A DNA stretch of 64,000 nt from an uncultured Alphaproteobacteria bacterium (GCA_958295695.1 OY282363.1:3351686-3415685); one strand, 5' to 3'; positions 31,245 through 41,248 are shown, counted from the first letter of the stretch. Made by a program: numbers and translations. Notes: generated from the sequence alone by a model not told the origin.

Positions 31245-31424
31245 TCAATAAGTGTGAACCGAGCCGGATACCTGGACGTGGCCAGTCACATGGCAGGCAT
31301 TCCAGGAGTCGCCGCCGCAGCCATCGCCCACCGCCTCTGCCGAACCGACGCCATTCTGAACGGCGATGGCGCAGAGGGCGGCCGCGATAACGGTGAGAAC
31401 AATCTTGGTATAGCGATCGACCAT
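31245..31424 (-). CDS. Small exported 59-residue protein, unknown
   Basis: A short gene coding for 59 residues. It begins MVDRYTKIVLTVIAAALCAIAV, a single hydrophobic helix or signal anchor, followed by a Gly/Cys-containing tail (GDGCGGDSW, ACHVTGHVQV). A strong AAAAGGAG ribosome site lies 7 bases before the ATG, good support for translation. It follows the isochorismatase-like gene by 24 bp on the same strand, so it probably belongs to that operon. Proteins opening MVDRYTK-VLTVIA are, as I recall, widespread and uncharacterised in Alphaproteobacteria. The two tail cysteines could form a disulphide outside the membrane. No function is claimed. Confidence 0.75.
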   Translation of the reverse strand: MVDRYTKIVLTVIAAALCAIAVQNGVGSAEAVGDGCGGDSWNACHVTGHVQVSGSVHTY

Positions 31425-31448
31425 TGACTTCTCCTTTTCCCGCCCCGC

Positions 31449-32044
31449 TCAGCGCCAGGCCGCGATGGTCTCGTCGGTCGTGCCGATCTCGATCTGGTCC
31501 TCGAAGCGGCGGTAGATGCGGGTCATGGCCGCCTCGTGGGAGGCGGGGTCGGAACCGTGGCAGGCGTCGGACACCAGGATCACGCGGTAGCCCCGGTCCA
31601 TGGCGGACATGACGGTCGCCAGCACGCACACATCGGTCTCGACGCCGGTACAGATCGCGGCGCCGCAGCCCATCTCGTCGAGCATGGCGCAAAACGCCGG
31701 GCTTTCGAAGGCGGAATAGGTCGGTTTGTCGGCCACGCGGGCGGGCGGGATCAGGCGCCGGAAGGGCTCGATCACGTCGAGCATGGCCGGGTCCATCTCC
31801 GCCCCGGTCACGCCGCGCCAGCGCCGGTAGTAGGCCCGCCAGTGGCCCGTGGCGTCCTCCGGGCGTTCCGGCGTCGTGAAGCGGGTGAAGACCGTGCGTT
31901 CGGGCCGGTGCTCGGCAAGGCGCAGGATGTTGGGCGCGATCTCGGGAATCGTGGGCGTGCGCCAGACGGTGTCGCCGGCGAACAGGTCCTGCATGTCGAC
32001 GCAGACATGAACGGCGTCCGCGCCGATGGGCCCGATCTCCTGCA

Positions 32045-32045
<1 letters not shown>
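31449..32045 (-). CDS. Isochorismatase-like cysteine hydrolase
   Basis: Cysteine hydrolase of 198 residues; relatives hydrolyse amides, carbamates or isochorismate. The catalytic triad is visible: D17 (VCVDMQD), K107 (RVADKPTYSAF) and C140 (TGVETDVCVLAT). The ATG overlaps the stop of the ABC ATPase gene upstream (TGATG), so it is part of the transporter operon. The hydrolase may act on the imported compound or on a breakdown product such as an N-carbamoyl or amide derivative; this is inference from position. Confidence 0.9.
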
Positions 32046-33087
<1,042 letters not shown>

Positions 33088-33091
<4 letters not shown>

Positions 33092-33888
33092 CGCTCGCCG
33101 CCGAAGCGCGAGAGGCGGGCGAAGATCAGGAGCGCCGTCATCGACACCAGGATCATGATCGTGGAGATGGCGTTCACCTCCGGCGTGAAGCCCTTGCGGA
33201 TGGCCGAGAAGATCTCGACCGGCAGCACGGAGACGCCGGGCGGCGCGAGGAAGTAGGAGATGACGAACTGGTCGAAGGAGACGGCGAAGGCGAAAAGCGC
33301 GGCGGCCACGATGCCCGGCGCCATCACCGGAACCGAAACCCGGATGAAGGACTGCAACGGCGTCGCGCCGAGACTGGCCGCGGCTTCCTCCAGCTCCGGC
33401 CCGAAGCTCGCGAGGCGCGCGCCCACGACGATGATGACATAGGGCAGCGAGAGCGCGACGTGGCCCAGCAGCATGGCGTGCAGTCCCCGTCCGATCCCGG
33501 TCCAGAAGAACAGCACCAGCATCGACGTGCCGATGATGAGCCAGGGGATGGTGATGGGAGGAAAGAGCAGGAGCTGCAGCACGGTCCGCCCCCTGAAGCG
33601 GTAACGGGCGAAGGCGAAGGCCGCCATGGTCCCCAGCGTCGTGGCGACCGCCGTGTTGGCCAGCGCGACCAGCACGGAGTTGACGCTCGCCTCGAGGAGC
33701 CGTTCGTTGCCGGCGAGGTCCTCGTACCAGCGGGTCGTGAACGCGAAGGGCAGCGTGTAGTGGACCGAATCGTTGAGGCCCATCAGCGCCAGGACGAAGA
33801 TCGGCGTGTAGAGGAAGACCAGCACGAGTCCCAGGTAGACGCGGCCGAGGCCGTCGCCCAGCGCGCGCGCGAGGCGGTGGCCGCTCAC
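33088..33888 (-). CDS. ABC transporter permease (PotC-like)
   Basis: Inner-membrane permease of 266 residues with about six helices. The EAA loop is EEAAASLGATPLQSFIRVSVPVM (about 176-198, written in pieces: EEAAASLGAT, then FIRVSVPVMAPG), which contacts the ATPase. The N-terminus YLGLVLVFLYTPIFVLALMGLNDS is the usual PotC first helix. ATG at 33888 overlaps the stop of the other permease (ATGA). Pairs with the PotB-like permease to form the channel. Confidence 0.93.
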
Positions 33889-34748
33889 GCCGTCCTCATG
33901 TGCTTGCGCAGCACGGGCGCCGAGACCGCGAGGATCAGGAGCACGATCGCGAGCAGGATGAAGGACAACGCGCCGCCCAGGGGCCAGTTCGAGACGACGG
34001 TGAACTGCTCCTCGATCACGGTGCCGATCATCGCGCCCTTGGGACCGCCCAGGAGCCGCGGCTCGAAGAAGGAGCCGATCACCGGCACGAAGATCAGGAT
34101 GGACCCCGCCGCGAGCCCGGGGACGGCCAGCGGCAGGACGATGCGCCGCAGGATCGCCGGCGCGCGGGCGCCGAGGCCGCGCGCGGCCTCGATCACCGAG
34201 TCGTCGATCGCCTGGAGCGACAGGTAGCAGGTGAGAATCATGTAGGGCAGATAGGAGTGGACCAGCCCGATGACGATGGCGGCGTAGGAATCGGTGAGGT
34301 CGATCGCCGGAAGGCCCGGCAGCACGAGGTGCGCGGCCCAGTCGAGCGCCCCTCCGGGACGCAGCACGATGGTCCAGGAGAAGATCCTCACCAGCGCGTT
34401 CGACCAGAAGGGCAGCACCACCAACAGGAAGAGCGCCTCGCGCCAGCGCCCCCTGATCCGCTTGGCCAGCATGTAGGCGGCGGGAAAGCCGATCAGCGCG
34501 CAGATCAGCGTGACGTGCAGCCCCATCTCCAGCGAGCGCAAGGTCAGGTCCTGGAGATAGTCCTTGGCGAAGAACGCCTCGTAGTGCTTGAGCGTGAACG
34601 CGTTCTCGTGCTTCCCGAAGGGGCCCTTCTTCTGGAAGCTGAAATAGAGCATGGCCGAGAGCGGCAGGAAGATCGTGACCGTGAGCCAGAGATAGGCCGG
34701 CCCCGTCAGCCCCGCGATCGCCCAGCGCCGCCGCGCCTCGACGCGCAT
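33885..34748 (-). CDS. ABC transporter permease (PotB-like)
   Basis: Inner-membrane permease of 287 residues, about six helices. The start AIAGLTGPAYLWLTVTIFLPLSAMLYFS is the PotB-type first helix. The EAA loop is EAARGLGARAPAILRRIVLP, the ATPase contact. ATG at 34748 (MRVEARRRW). It is the first gene of the permease-ATPase-hydrolase run; the binding-protein gene lies upstream on the same strand but separated by 350 bp with a hairpin-forming repeat. Confidence 0.93.
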   Translation of the reverse strand: MRVEARRRWAIAGLTGPAYLWLTVTIFLPLSAMLYFSFQKKGPFGKHENAFTLKHYEAFFAKDYLQDLTLRSLEMGLHVTLICALIGFPAAYMLAKRIRGRWREALFLLVVLPFWSNALVRIFSWTIVLRPGGALDWAAHLVLPGLPAIDLTDSYAAIVIGLVHSYLPYMILTCYLSLQAIDDSVIEAARGLGARAPAILRRIVLPLAVPGLAAGSILIFVPVIGSFFEPRLLGGPKGAMIGTVIEEQFTVVSNWPLGGALSFILLAIVLLILAVSAPVLRKHMRTA

Positions 34749-35098
34749 CGGTCAGCCCGGCCCGGCTTGCCGGCCGGATGTGCGTCGGGGGTCCCGATAC
34801 GACGAGGGAGCCGCCGCCCTTCGATACGCCGCTTCGCGGCCGCCCGGGGTGAAGGACATCAACGATCCCCTCGTCCCGGGCGAGCCCGAAGGGCCGTATC
34901 GAGGGACATGCGGCGGGTCGCGCCGGACATCCCCGCGACCGGCCGATTCTTCGTTCCGGAACCGTTCCTCGACGACGCGACCGCCGACGCGCTTGTCCTG
35001 CCTTGAGGAATCGGCGCCGCGTCCCGGACGCGGGCCCCCTCCCCGCGCCGGGAGGGCCGAAGCCGCCGGGCGCGGGGGGAGCCGGAACGACGGGCCGG
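34749..35098. other. Intergenic gap inside the ABC operon with dispersed repeat
   Basis: This 350-bp stretch between the binding-protein and permease genes has no convincing gene. Its main content is copy b of the CTTCGATACG-type repeat (34817-34910). The right part (34918-35006) can be read on the plus strand as a short peptide frame but shows no family resemblance or good ribosome site. If the five genes are one transcript, this gap would lie in the mRNA as a structured spacer. Confidence 0.6.
34817..34910. repeat. Dispersed CTTCGATACG-type repeat, copy b, long inverted form
   Basis: Begins CCCTTCGATACG at 34817, followed by a small hairpin and CCCGGGGTGA, and closes with CGTATCGAGGGAC at 34895-34907. 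The two ends are near-inverted copies (CCCTTCGATACG versus CGTATCGAGGG), so the whole element could fold into one long stem. The 13-mer CGTATCGAGGGAC recurs at 47098-47110 and, inverted, at 58000-58012. Confidence 0.7.
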
Positions 35099-36154
35099 TC
35101 ACTCGGCGTAGTACGCCTTGGTCTCTTCCCAGATCTCCAGGAAGGCCTCGCGGGTCTCGTCGGAGAGCGGGGCCATGAACTGGAGGCTGGCCGTGGCGTT
35201 GGGATCGCCCAGCACCCGTCGGTTGAAGGCGTCCTCCGGCAACCGGTTCATCGCGACGGCGTTGGCCGAGGCCGGCGCGCCCACTTCCGTGTCCCAACGG
35301 ACGAAATGGTCCGGGCTCACCATGTAGTCGATGAACATCCGCGCGCCTTCGGCGTTCGGCGCATCGGCGGCGACGGAGAGGCCGTCGAGCCAGGCGATCG
35401 CGCCCTCTTGGGGGATCAGGTAGCCGACCGGCAGGCCGTAGGCCTTGGCGCTGCGCGAGGCCGAACCGGACCAGTAGACCGCGACGTCGAAGGTGTCGGC
35501 GGCGAACTCCTTGTTCCATTCGTCCTCGGACGACCAGTAGGTGCGGAGCTGGGGCTTGAGCGCGCGCAGCTTCTCGCGAATGGCGTCGAGATCGTCGGGA
35601 TCGTTCATGTTCTGGCCGGTGGCGAGCGCGGCCAGATAGACGTTCTCGACCGAATCGTCGCGCAGGGCCACGTTGTCGGCATGCGCCGGATCCCAGAGGA
35701 TCTGGATGCTGTCGCCGGGGTCGACCTCCTCGGTGTCGTAGGCGATCGAGGTCAGGCCCCAGGTCCAGGCGACGCCGTAGAGTTCGCCGTCATGCCTGAA
35801 TTCGGCGGCGTCGCGCAGGCCGGGCGACAGGTCGCCGAAGTTGGAGATGGCCGACGGGTCGATCGGCTGGATCAGGCCCTCCTCGGCGGCCTGCTGCGTG
35901 AACGCGCTGTTGATCAGCACGACGTCATAGGCGCCGGGGCTGGTGCGCAGCTTGGTCAGCATCTCCTGTTCGGAGTTGAAGTAGTCGTGGACGACCGTGT
36001 GGCCGGTGGCGGCCTCGAAGGCCTCGACGCCCCAGGCTTCGTCCGTGCCGTAACCCTGCCAGTTCAGGACCCGGACCTCTTCGGCGACGGCCTGTCCCGC
36101 CGCCAGGGCGCCGGCCAGAACGGCCGACGCCAGAATACCGGTCTTGCCGCGCAT
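35099..36154 (-). CDS. ABC transporter periplasmic binding protein (PotD-like)
   Basis: Solute-binding protein of 351 residues for polyamine- or betaine-like cargo. A signal peptide of about 24 residues (GILASAVLAGALAAGQAVAEE) has no lipobox Cys, so it is a free periplasmic protein. The mature start VRVLNWQGYGTDEAW matches the PotD/PotF pattern, and later YDVVLINSAFTQQAAEEGL and YGVAWTWGLTSIAYDTEEV are the hinge segments. The ATG at 36154 is chosen for the signal peptide; a further upstream in-frame ATG would bury it. Serves the permease pair downstream. Confidence 0.92.
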   Translation of the reverse strand: MRGKTGILASAVLAGALAAGQAVAEEVRVLNWQGYGTDEAWGVEAFEAATGHTVVHDYFNSEQEMLTKLRTSPGAYDVVLINSAFTQQAAEEGLIQPIDPSAISNFGDLSPGLRDAAEFRHDGELYGVAWTWGLTSIAYDTEEVDPGDSIQILWDPAHADNVALRDDSVENVYLAALATGQNMNDPDDLDAIREKLRALKPQLRTYWSSEDEWNKEFAADTFDVAVYWSGSASRSAKAYGLPVGYLIPQEGAIAWLDGLSVAADAPNAEGARMFIDYMVSPDHFVRWDTEVGAPASANAVAMNRLPEDAFNRRVLGDPNATASLQFMAPLSDETREAFLEIWEETKAYYAE

Positions 36155-36774
36155 CGAACTTCCTCCCGATCTGTTGCCGTCCGGGCCGGAACGCGGCGGC
36201 CCGGATCGGGCGGAACGCTGGCACGCGCCGCCTGCGGGAGTCAACGAAACCGCCGCCCGTGACGTAAAGGATCATGTGTCGGGCGTGAAAAGGGGCGCGC
36301 CCCGGTGGCGAGCCAACAGCCACCCAAGGAGCGCCCCGATGCCACGGCCTGCCGCGATGATCGAGAGTCTGGCGAAGGTCTTCGTGGTGGTGAAGGCGAT
36401 GCAGGCCGACGGTTTGGAGTGGAGCGAGGTCTACCGCCCGTGTTCGGCCCGACGGGCGGGTTCCGGGGCGGTCGAGACCAGCGTCGTCATCCATGTTGAT
36501 GTCGATGCCGTCGCCGCGGCCACTGACCGATCTCCGATCATCCGAAAGGATCGTTCTTTCGTCTATAGAGAACTTTTCATAAACTACACAGAGAGCACTC
36601 AACGTTGGCACCCTAATGACTGACATTTCACTTACCCATACCGATAAACCTCCACACTACTCCGATGCTTATACCGAGACGGCGGGACCATCATCATCCA
36701 ACCACTCGACGGCGCACCCTCCACCTGTCTCGGTCCATGGCTATGGTCACGTACCTAACAACCCCAAACAGCCA
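36155..36774. other. Lower-GC intergenic region with possible mobile-element remnant
   Basis: 620 bp with no convincing gene. The part 36250-36480 carries a GC-rich lead-in (AAAAGGGGCGCGCCCC) and a short frame from 36340 (MPRPAAMIESLAKVFV) that looks like the truncated start of a transposase-type or regulatory gene, but I could not assign it. From about 36480 to 36780 base composition drops to roughly half AT, clearly unlike the surrounding ~70% GC. This marks the left edge of the ankyrin patch and may contain promoters or foreign DNA. Confidence 0.45.
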
Positions 36775-37458
36775 TCACCGGCAACCGAGACGTCGGTCGA
36801 CATCCGTGTCTTTCAAGGCGGGATTGTGCTCCATCAGGTCGCAAACGCTCCAGCCCCTGACGGTCCCCGGGTTCGGATTGGCCCCTGCGTCCAGCAGCAC
36901 GGCGACAATCGCGGGGTTGCCTGCATACCGCGCCGCCAGCATGAGAGGCGCGATGTTATCGTCCGTCCGCGCATTCGGATCGGCGCCCCTGTTCAGCAGC
37001 GCGGCGACAATCGCGGGATCGCTCGCATGCTCCGCCGCAGCATGAAGCGGTGTCCATTCGCCGCCGGCGGTTTGCGCGTTCGGGTTGGCCCCCGCTTCCA
37101 GCAGCGCCTCGACTATGACCGGATCGTCCGAGTGTTGGACAGCCGCATGAAGCGGTGTCGCGCCTTGCTTGGCAGCAGGTGCGTTCGGGTCCGCGCCGGC
37201 ATCGACAAGAGCAGTCAGAACAGCCGGATCGTCGGTCAGCGCGGCCGCCATGTGAAGCGGCGTCCAGCCCTTGTCGTCGCGCGCCATGGGATCGGACCCC
37301 CCGGTCAGGCAATCGCGCACCTCGTCCGCCGTGGCCGCGGAGAAGAACGCCGCCGAGTTCCAGTCGTCGCAGCCGCCCGCCCCGGACGGGGAGGCGGCCA
37401 GCGCCAGCAGAGCGATGCCGGCGGCGAGCTGGCCGAGACGCCACCCGCGGGACTTCAT
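36775..37458 (-). CDS. Exported ankyrin-repeat protein
   Basis: Protein of 227 residues with a signal peptide (LGQLAAGIALLALAASPSGA) and about five ankyrin repeats of 33-36 residues: GWTPLHMAAAL, GATPLHAAVQHS, EWTPLHAAAEHA, IAPLMLAARYA and the degenerate last one DLMEHNPALKDTD. GADPNA-type turns link them. Such repeats bind other proteins; partner unknown. ATG at 37458 is preferred because the signal peptide follows at once. An upstream in-frame ATG at 37587 has a fair GAAGAAG site and would add 43 residues. Lies in the lower-GC patch. A stump of a second ankyrin gene is at 38938. Confidence 0.85.
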   Translation of the reverse strand: MKSRGWRLGQLAAGIALLALAASPSGAGGCDDWNSAAFFSAATADEVRDCLTGGSDPMARDDKGWTPLHMAAALTDDPAVLTALVDAGADPNAPAAKQGATPLHAAVQHSDDPVIVEALLEAGANPNAQTAGGEWTPLHAAAEHASDPAIVAALLNRGADPNARTDDNIAPLMLAARYAGNPAIVAVLLDAGANPNPGTVRGWSVCDLMEHNPALKDTDVDRRLGCR

Positions 37459-37668
37459 GCATATCGCCGCGGATCCCGTCATCCAAGCCTCCATGGCCAG
37501 CGCCGCGGCGCGCGGGAAGCTACCGGCGGCGATGGAGGCGTTCAATTCGTCCGTCGCGGCAATCCGGTACGGCTTTGTCGTCGTCATCGCTTCTTCAGCC
37601 CTTTTCTCTGGAACGCGACCGATCCGCGGAACGGAGTCCCACCAACCGAGCCGTCTCGTCGGTTCCGG

Positions 37669-38874
37669 TCATGAAGGACATTTGCTCGCGGCGCCCTCGA
37701 TCGACCGGTCGTAGACTATCGCGATCGAACCGGTATCCGCGCCCGCGCCATCGGACCACAGGGCCGCGAGCCAGGCGGCGACCATCTCATCGGCCTTTCC
37801 GTCATCGCTCACGGACGACATCATCCCGCCCGCCGTCTCCCGGATCGCCGCCTCCACAACGGCGTCCGGGCCGCGGCAAGGATCGCCGAAGACGATCGGG
37901 TAAAGATGCCACAGAACGGTCTTGTCCATCCACGACCAGTATGGGTTGCGGCACACGCCATCCCATTCGAGGGCGACCCTGTTGTCGACATAGAAGGTAT
38001 AGGAACGCCGGCTCATCTGCGTGAGGGCGCGCTTGATCGCCTTCGCCTCGGCAAAACAGATTCCGTCGGCGATATACTCGTAGCCGGACATGGCATGGAA
38101 GTCGATGTCCCAGAAGCGCAGTCCTCTTGCCATGTCGAGTTTGAGCAGCATTAGCTTCAAATCGATTGAGAGTTTTTGATGCAGATCGAGAGCCGTACTA
38201 CGGCTCCATCCCAGCGTTTCGCCGATCTCTCTGGCTTTCGTCTCCAGCCGGTCGAACAGATATTGTCTCGGGTTCAGTTCATCGGTCGCGAGAAGCCGCG
38301 CGAACTCGTCACTCACCGCGTCGGCCAAGTCGCGGAAGTGGACCTCGCCCTCGTTCGGAAGGCGGCAAAGCGCCTGGACCTCCGGGGAGTCGGGAGCCCG
38401 GCGACACAGGGACGACAATGCGAAATCGATGACATAGACAGGAACCAGGGCGCGGACTTCCTCCGGACTGTCCCTGCCAAGGTCGAGCAGTGGCGAACCG
38501 CCGGTCTGCCGCGCAAGCTCGTCGCTCTGAAGAACGCCCGCGATCAGGGCGGCCATGGCCCGGTCCCGAGCCAGCTTCAGAGTCGACAGGACGGGAACCG
38601 CGCCCTCGTCGGTCAACGGAAACCCGCTCCCGTCGTCGCTCGCCATCTCCATCCGCGACCACACCAGGGGGGCAAGCCAGAGTTCCGGACCCACCGCACG
38701 ATCGTTCGCGCCCATGTCGGCCCCTGCCTCGATGCTCGCAAACGGGAGGAAGAGAAACAGCCATGCCCACCGGAGCCGGCCGCGCCGGTCGCGGCCGATG
38801 CGTCCCGCGGAGCAGGCGCCGCCGCCCTCCCGTCCCCTGTCCGGACCCGCTCCCCTTCTTCCTCGCGGCGACAT
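37669..38874 (-). CDS. Exported or membrane-anchored protein of unknown family
   Basis: A 401-residue protein I do not recognise. After a basic head it has one hydrophobic segment (WAWLFLFLPFASIEAGA, about 36-52) suggesting export or anchoring. The remainder is mixed alpha with several Cys (SSLCRRAPDS, ALCRLP, GICFAEA, GVCRNPYW, GDPCRG, SKCPS) that could pair in the periplasm. There is an aromatic-rich stretch RNPYWSWMDKTVLWHLYP near 310. ATG at 38874 has GGAGAGGA ahead. It lies between an ankyrin gene and an ankyrin stump in the accessory patch. No function is offered. Confidence 0.65.
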   Translation of the reverse strand: MSPRGRRGAGPDRGREGGGACSAGRIGRDRRGRLRWAWLFLFLPFASIEAGADMGANDRAVGPELWLAPLVWSRMEMASDDGSGFPLTDEGAVPVLSTLKLARDRAMAALIAGVLQSDELARQTGGSPLLDLGRDSPEEVRALVPVYVIDFALSSLCRRAPDSPEVQALCRLPNEGEVHFRDLADAVSDEFARLLATDELNPRQYLFDRLETKAREIGETLGWSRSTALDLHQKLSIDLKLMLLKLDMARGLRFWDIDFHAMSGYEYIADGICFAEAKAIKRALTQMSRRSYTFYVDNRVALEWDGVCRNPYWSWMDKTVLWHLYPIVFGDPCRGPDAVVEAAIRETAGGMMSSVSDDGKADEMVAAWLAALWSDGAGADTGSIAIVYDRSIEGAASKCPS

Positions 38875-38937
38875 CGCACATCCTCTCCAGACCGATAACG
38901 CTCTCGGGCGCAAGCTAACGAAGGGCGTCTGGCGCGG

Positions 38938-39072
38938 TCAATTCTCCGCCAAGGCGCGCAGACGTTCGTAGACCGCCGTGCCGCCGAGGGCGTCGTTCTC
39001 TTGCACCGCATCCCATACGCTTCCGCCCTCATCGTCTCGCGCCAACGGGTCGGCGCCGGCGGCGCTTTCAAC
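38938..39072 (-). pseudogene. C-terminal stump of an ankyrin-repeat gene
   Basis: About 44 codons before the stop at 38938 read AAGADPLARDDEGGSVWD, then AVQENDALGGTAVYERLRALAEN. GADP.ARD followed by W D..QEN.AL.GT..Y.RL is the usual last repeat and end of many bacterial ankyrin proteins. The frame upstream runs into the old-yellow-enzyme gene's antisense, so the N-terminal repeats are missing. I read it as a decayed relative of the gene at 36775. Motif-based. Confidence 0.5.
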
Positions 39073-39092
39073 GGCCCCGGTCGCCGGCCGCC

Positions 39093-41144
39093 CTACATCA
39101 CGCGAACGAACCGCAGGGCGTCGTAGATCGCCGCGTGGATGTTGCGGCTCTCGACCGCGTCGCCCAGGCGGAACAACTGGAAGCGCCCTTGCGGGTTCGC
39201 GCGGATGTCCTGCGGCCTGAACGCGATCAGCGCGTCGTAGTCGACCGCGCCCCGGTTCACGGACTCGGCCTTCAACGCGAAGTAGAGATCGTCGAGCGGC
39301 AGGGCGCCGTGCTCGACGACGACCTGGTCGACCAATCGCTCGCCCACCGCCGATTCCGTGAACTCGCTGTAGAGCGTCGCTTTCAGCTTGTTGCCCTCGC
39401 GCGCGACGCGGCCCACCCGCGTGTTGATCGTGATGGCGACGCCGCGCTTCTGGAAGAACTCCGCGTAGGGCGCGTGGGTGAGTGCGCCGAGCTCCGGCGC
39501 GAAGGTCCGTTCGGGCGAGACGATCTCGACCTTCGACCCGGCGTCGGCGGCGAGCCAGGCCGCCTGCATCCCGGGCTGGTGGCCGTTGTCGTCGAACACC
39601 AGCACGTCCCCGGCCGGCGCGACCTCGCCCGAAAGCAGGTCCCAGGAGCTGACGGCGAGGTCGGCGCCTTCGTCGAGGATGTCCTTGTTGGGAAGGCCGC
39701 CCGTGCAGATCAGGACGACATCGGGGTCGAGCGCCCGCACGTCGTCGGCTTCCGCCCAGGCGCCGAAGCGCATGTCGACGCCGAGCTTCTCGAGCCTCGC
39801 GGCGCGCCACTCGACGATCCCGATGATGTCCTTGCGGTTCTCGGTGCGGGCGGCCAGCCGGATCTGGCCGCCGGGCCGGTCGGCCGCCTCGCAGAGCGTG
39901 ACGTCGTGGCCCCGCTCGCCCGCGACGCGGGCGGCCTCGAGACCCGCCGGGCCGGCGCCCACGATGACGATCTTCTTCCGCGGCCCGTCCGCCGGCTCGA
40001 CGAGCTGGGACATTTCGGCCTCGCGGCCGGTCGAGGGGTTGTGGACGCAGAGCGCGCCCGTGCCGGCGTAGACGCTCTCCAGGCAATAGGTCGCGCCCAC
40101 GCAGGGGCGGATCTCGTCTTCCCGGCCCTCGGCGATCTTCCGCGCGATGTGCGGATCGGCGATGTGGGCGCGGGTCATCCCCACCATGTCGAGCTTGCCC
40201 TCGGCGATGGCGTGGCGGGCCGTGGCCACGTCGGCGATCTTGTTGGCGTGGAAGACGGGAAAGGCGGTCTCGGCCTTCACCTCGCCGGCGAAGTCGAGAT
40301 GCGGCGAGGCGCGCATGCCGGCCACGGGAATGATGTCGGCGAGGGCGCGATCGTGGTCGATGTGGCCCTTGATGACGTTGATGAAATCGACCTTGTCCGT
40401 GGCGATGAAACGCCTGGCGATCTCGATCCCCTCGCGGCGGTCGTAGCCTTTCCGCCAGTCCTCGTCGAGCGACATGCGCATCCCGACGATGAAGTCCGGC
40501 CCAACGCTCTCGCGCACGCTCTCCAGCACGGCCATGGCGAAGCGCAGGCGGTTGTCGAGGCCGCCGCCCCACTCGTCGGTCCGCCTGTTGGTGGCGGGCG
40601 ACCAGAACTGGTCCATGAGATGGCCGTAGGCCTCGAATTCGATCCCGTCCAGGCCCGCCTCCTTCACGCGGGCCGCGGCGGCGGCGTAGTCGCCGACGAC
40701 ACGCTCGATGTCCCAGTCCTCCATCTCCTTCGGGAAGGCCCGGTGGGCCGGTTCGCGCACCATCGAGGGCGCCAGGACGGGTAGCCAGTTCTCCTTGTTC
40801 CAGTTCGTGCGGCGGCCGAGGTGGGTGAGCTGGATCATGACCGCCGCGCCGTGGTCGTGGCACTCGTCGGTCAGGCGCCTGAGCCAGGGCACGACCTCGT
40901 CCTTCCAGGCCTGCACGTTCATGAAGGCCTGGGCCGAATCCCTGGAGACCACCGCGGAGCCCGCGATCGTGGTCATCGCGATCCCGCCCCTGGCCTTCTC
41001 GACGTGGTAGCGCCGGTAGCGGTCGCCCGGCATGCCGTCCTCGGTGTAGCCCGGCTCGTGCGCGGTCGACATGATCCGGTTCTTCAACGTCAGATGCTTG
41101 AGCCGGTAAGGCCGGAGGAGCGGATCGCTGGCCGGATCGTACAT
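39093..41144 (-). CDS. NADH:flavin oxidoreductase of the TMADH/StcD-like demethylase group
   Basis: Flavo-iron-sulphur enzyme of 683 residues. An N-terminal old-yellow-enzyme barrel (1-~340, PLLRPYRLKHLTLKNRI, QLTHLGRR) is followed by a cysteine cluster near 345-370 (PCVGATYCLES, ALCVHNPSTGRE) for a [4Fe-4S] centre, and by FAD/NAD(P) domains beginning IVIVGAGPAGLEAARVAGERG. The CVGA.YC spacing resembles enzymes demethylating N-methylproline or dimethylglycine rather than dienoyl-CoA reductase. ATG at 41144 gives MYDPASDPLLRP. It would fit stepwise demethylation of betaines with the Rieske and sarcosine oxidase genes. Substrate is inferred. Confidence 0.88.
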   Translation of the reverse strand: MYDPASDPLLRPYRLKHLTLKNRIMSTAHEPGYTEDGMPGDRYRRYHVEKARGGIAMTTIAGSAVVSRDSAQAFMNVQAWKDEVVPWLRRLTDECHDHGAAVMIQLTHLGRRTNWNKENWLPVLAPSMVREPAHRAFPKEMEDWDIERVVGDYAAAAARVKEAGLDGIEFEAYGHLMDQFWSPATNRRTDEWGGGLDNRLRFAMAVLESVRESVGPDFIVGMRMSLDEDWRKGYDRREGIEIARRFIATDKVDFINVIKGHIDHDRALADIIPVAGMRASPHLDFAGEVKAETAFPVFHANKIADVATARHAIAEGKLDMVGMTRAHIADPHIARKIAEGREDEIRPCVGATYCLESVYAGTGALCVHNPSTGREAEMSQLVEPADGPRKKIVIVGAGPAGLEAARVAGERGHDVTLCEAADRPGGQIRLAARTENRKDIIGIVEWRAARLEKLGVDMRFGAWAEADDVRALDPDVVLICTGGLPNKDILDEGADLAVSSWDLLSGEVAPAGDVLVFDDNGHQPGMQAAWLAADAGSKVEIVSPERTFAPELGALTHAPYAEFFQKRGVAITINTRVGRVAREGNKLKATLYSEFTESAVGERLVDQVVVEHGALPLDDLYFALKAESVNRGAVDYDALIAFRPQDIRANPQGRFQLFRLGDAVESRNIHAAIYDALRFVRVM

Positions 41145-41248
41145 GGCGGCGTTCCCGTGGCGTCGCCTCGCAAGGCTCGCCCGGGCGGACGCCGAAAGCA
41201 AGGCGGCGGCCGGGAGGGTCCCGCCGCCGCGAACCGGGCCGCCGCCGG

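Noticed and set aside
36616..37674. Plus-strand 352-codon frame opposite the ankyrin gene
   Set aside because: Antisense of repeat sequence; its apparent repeats mirror the ankyrin units.
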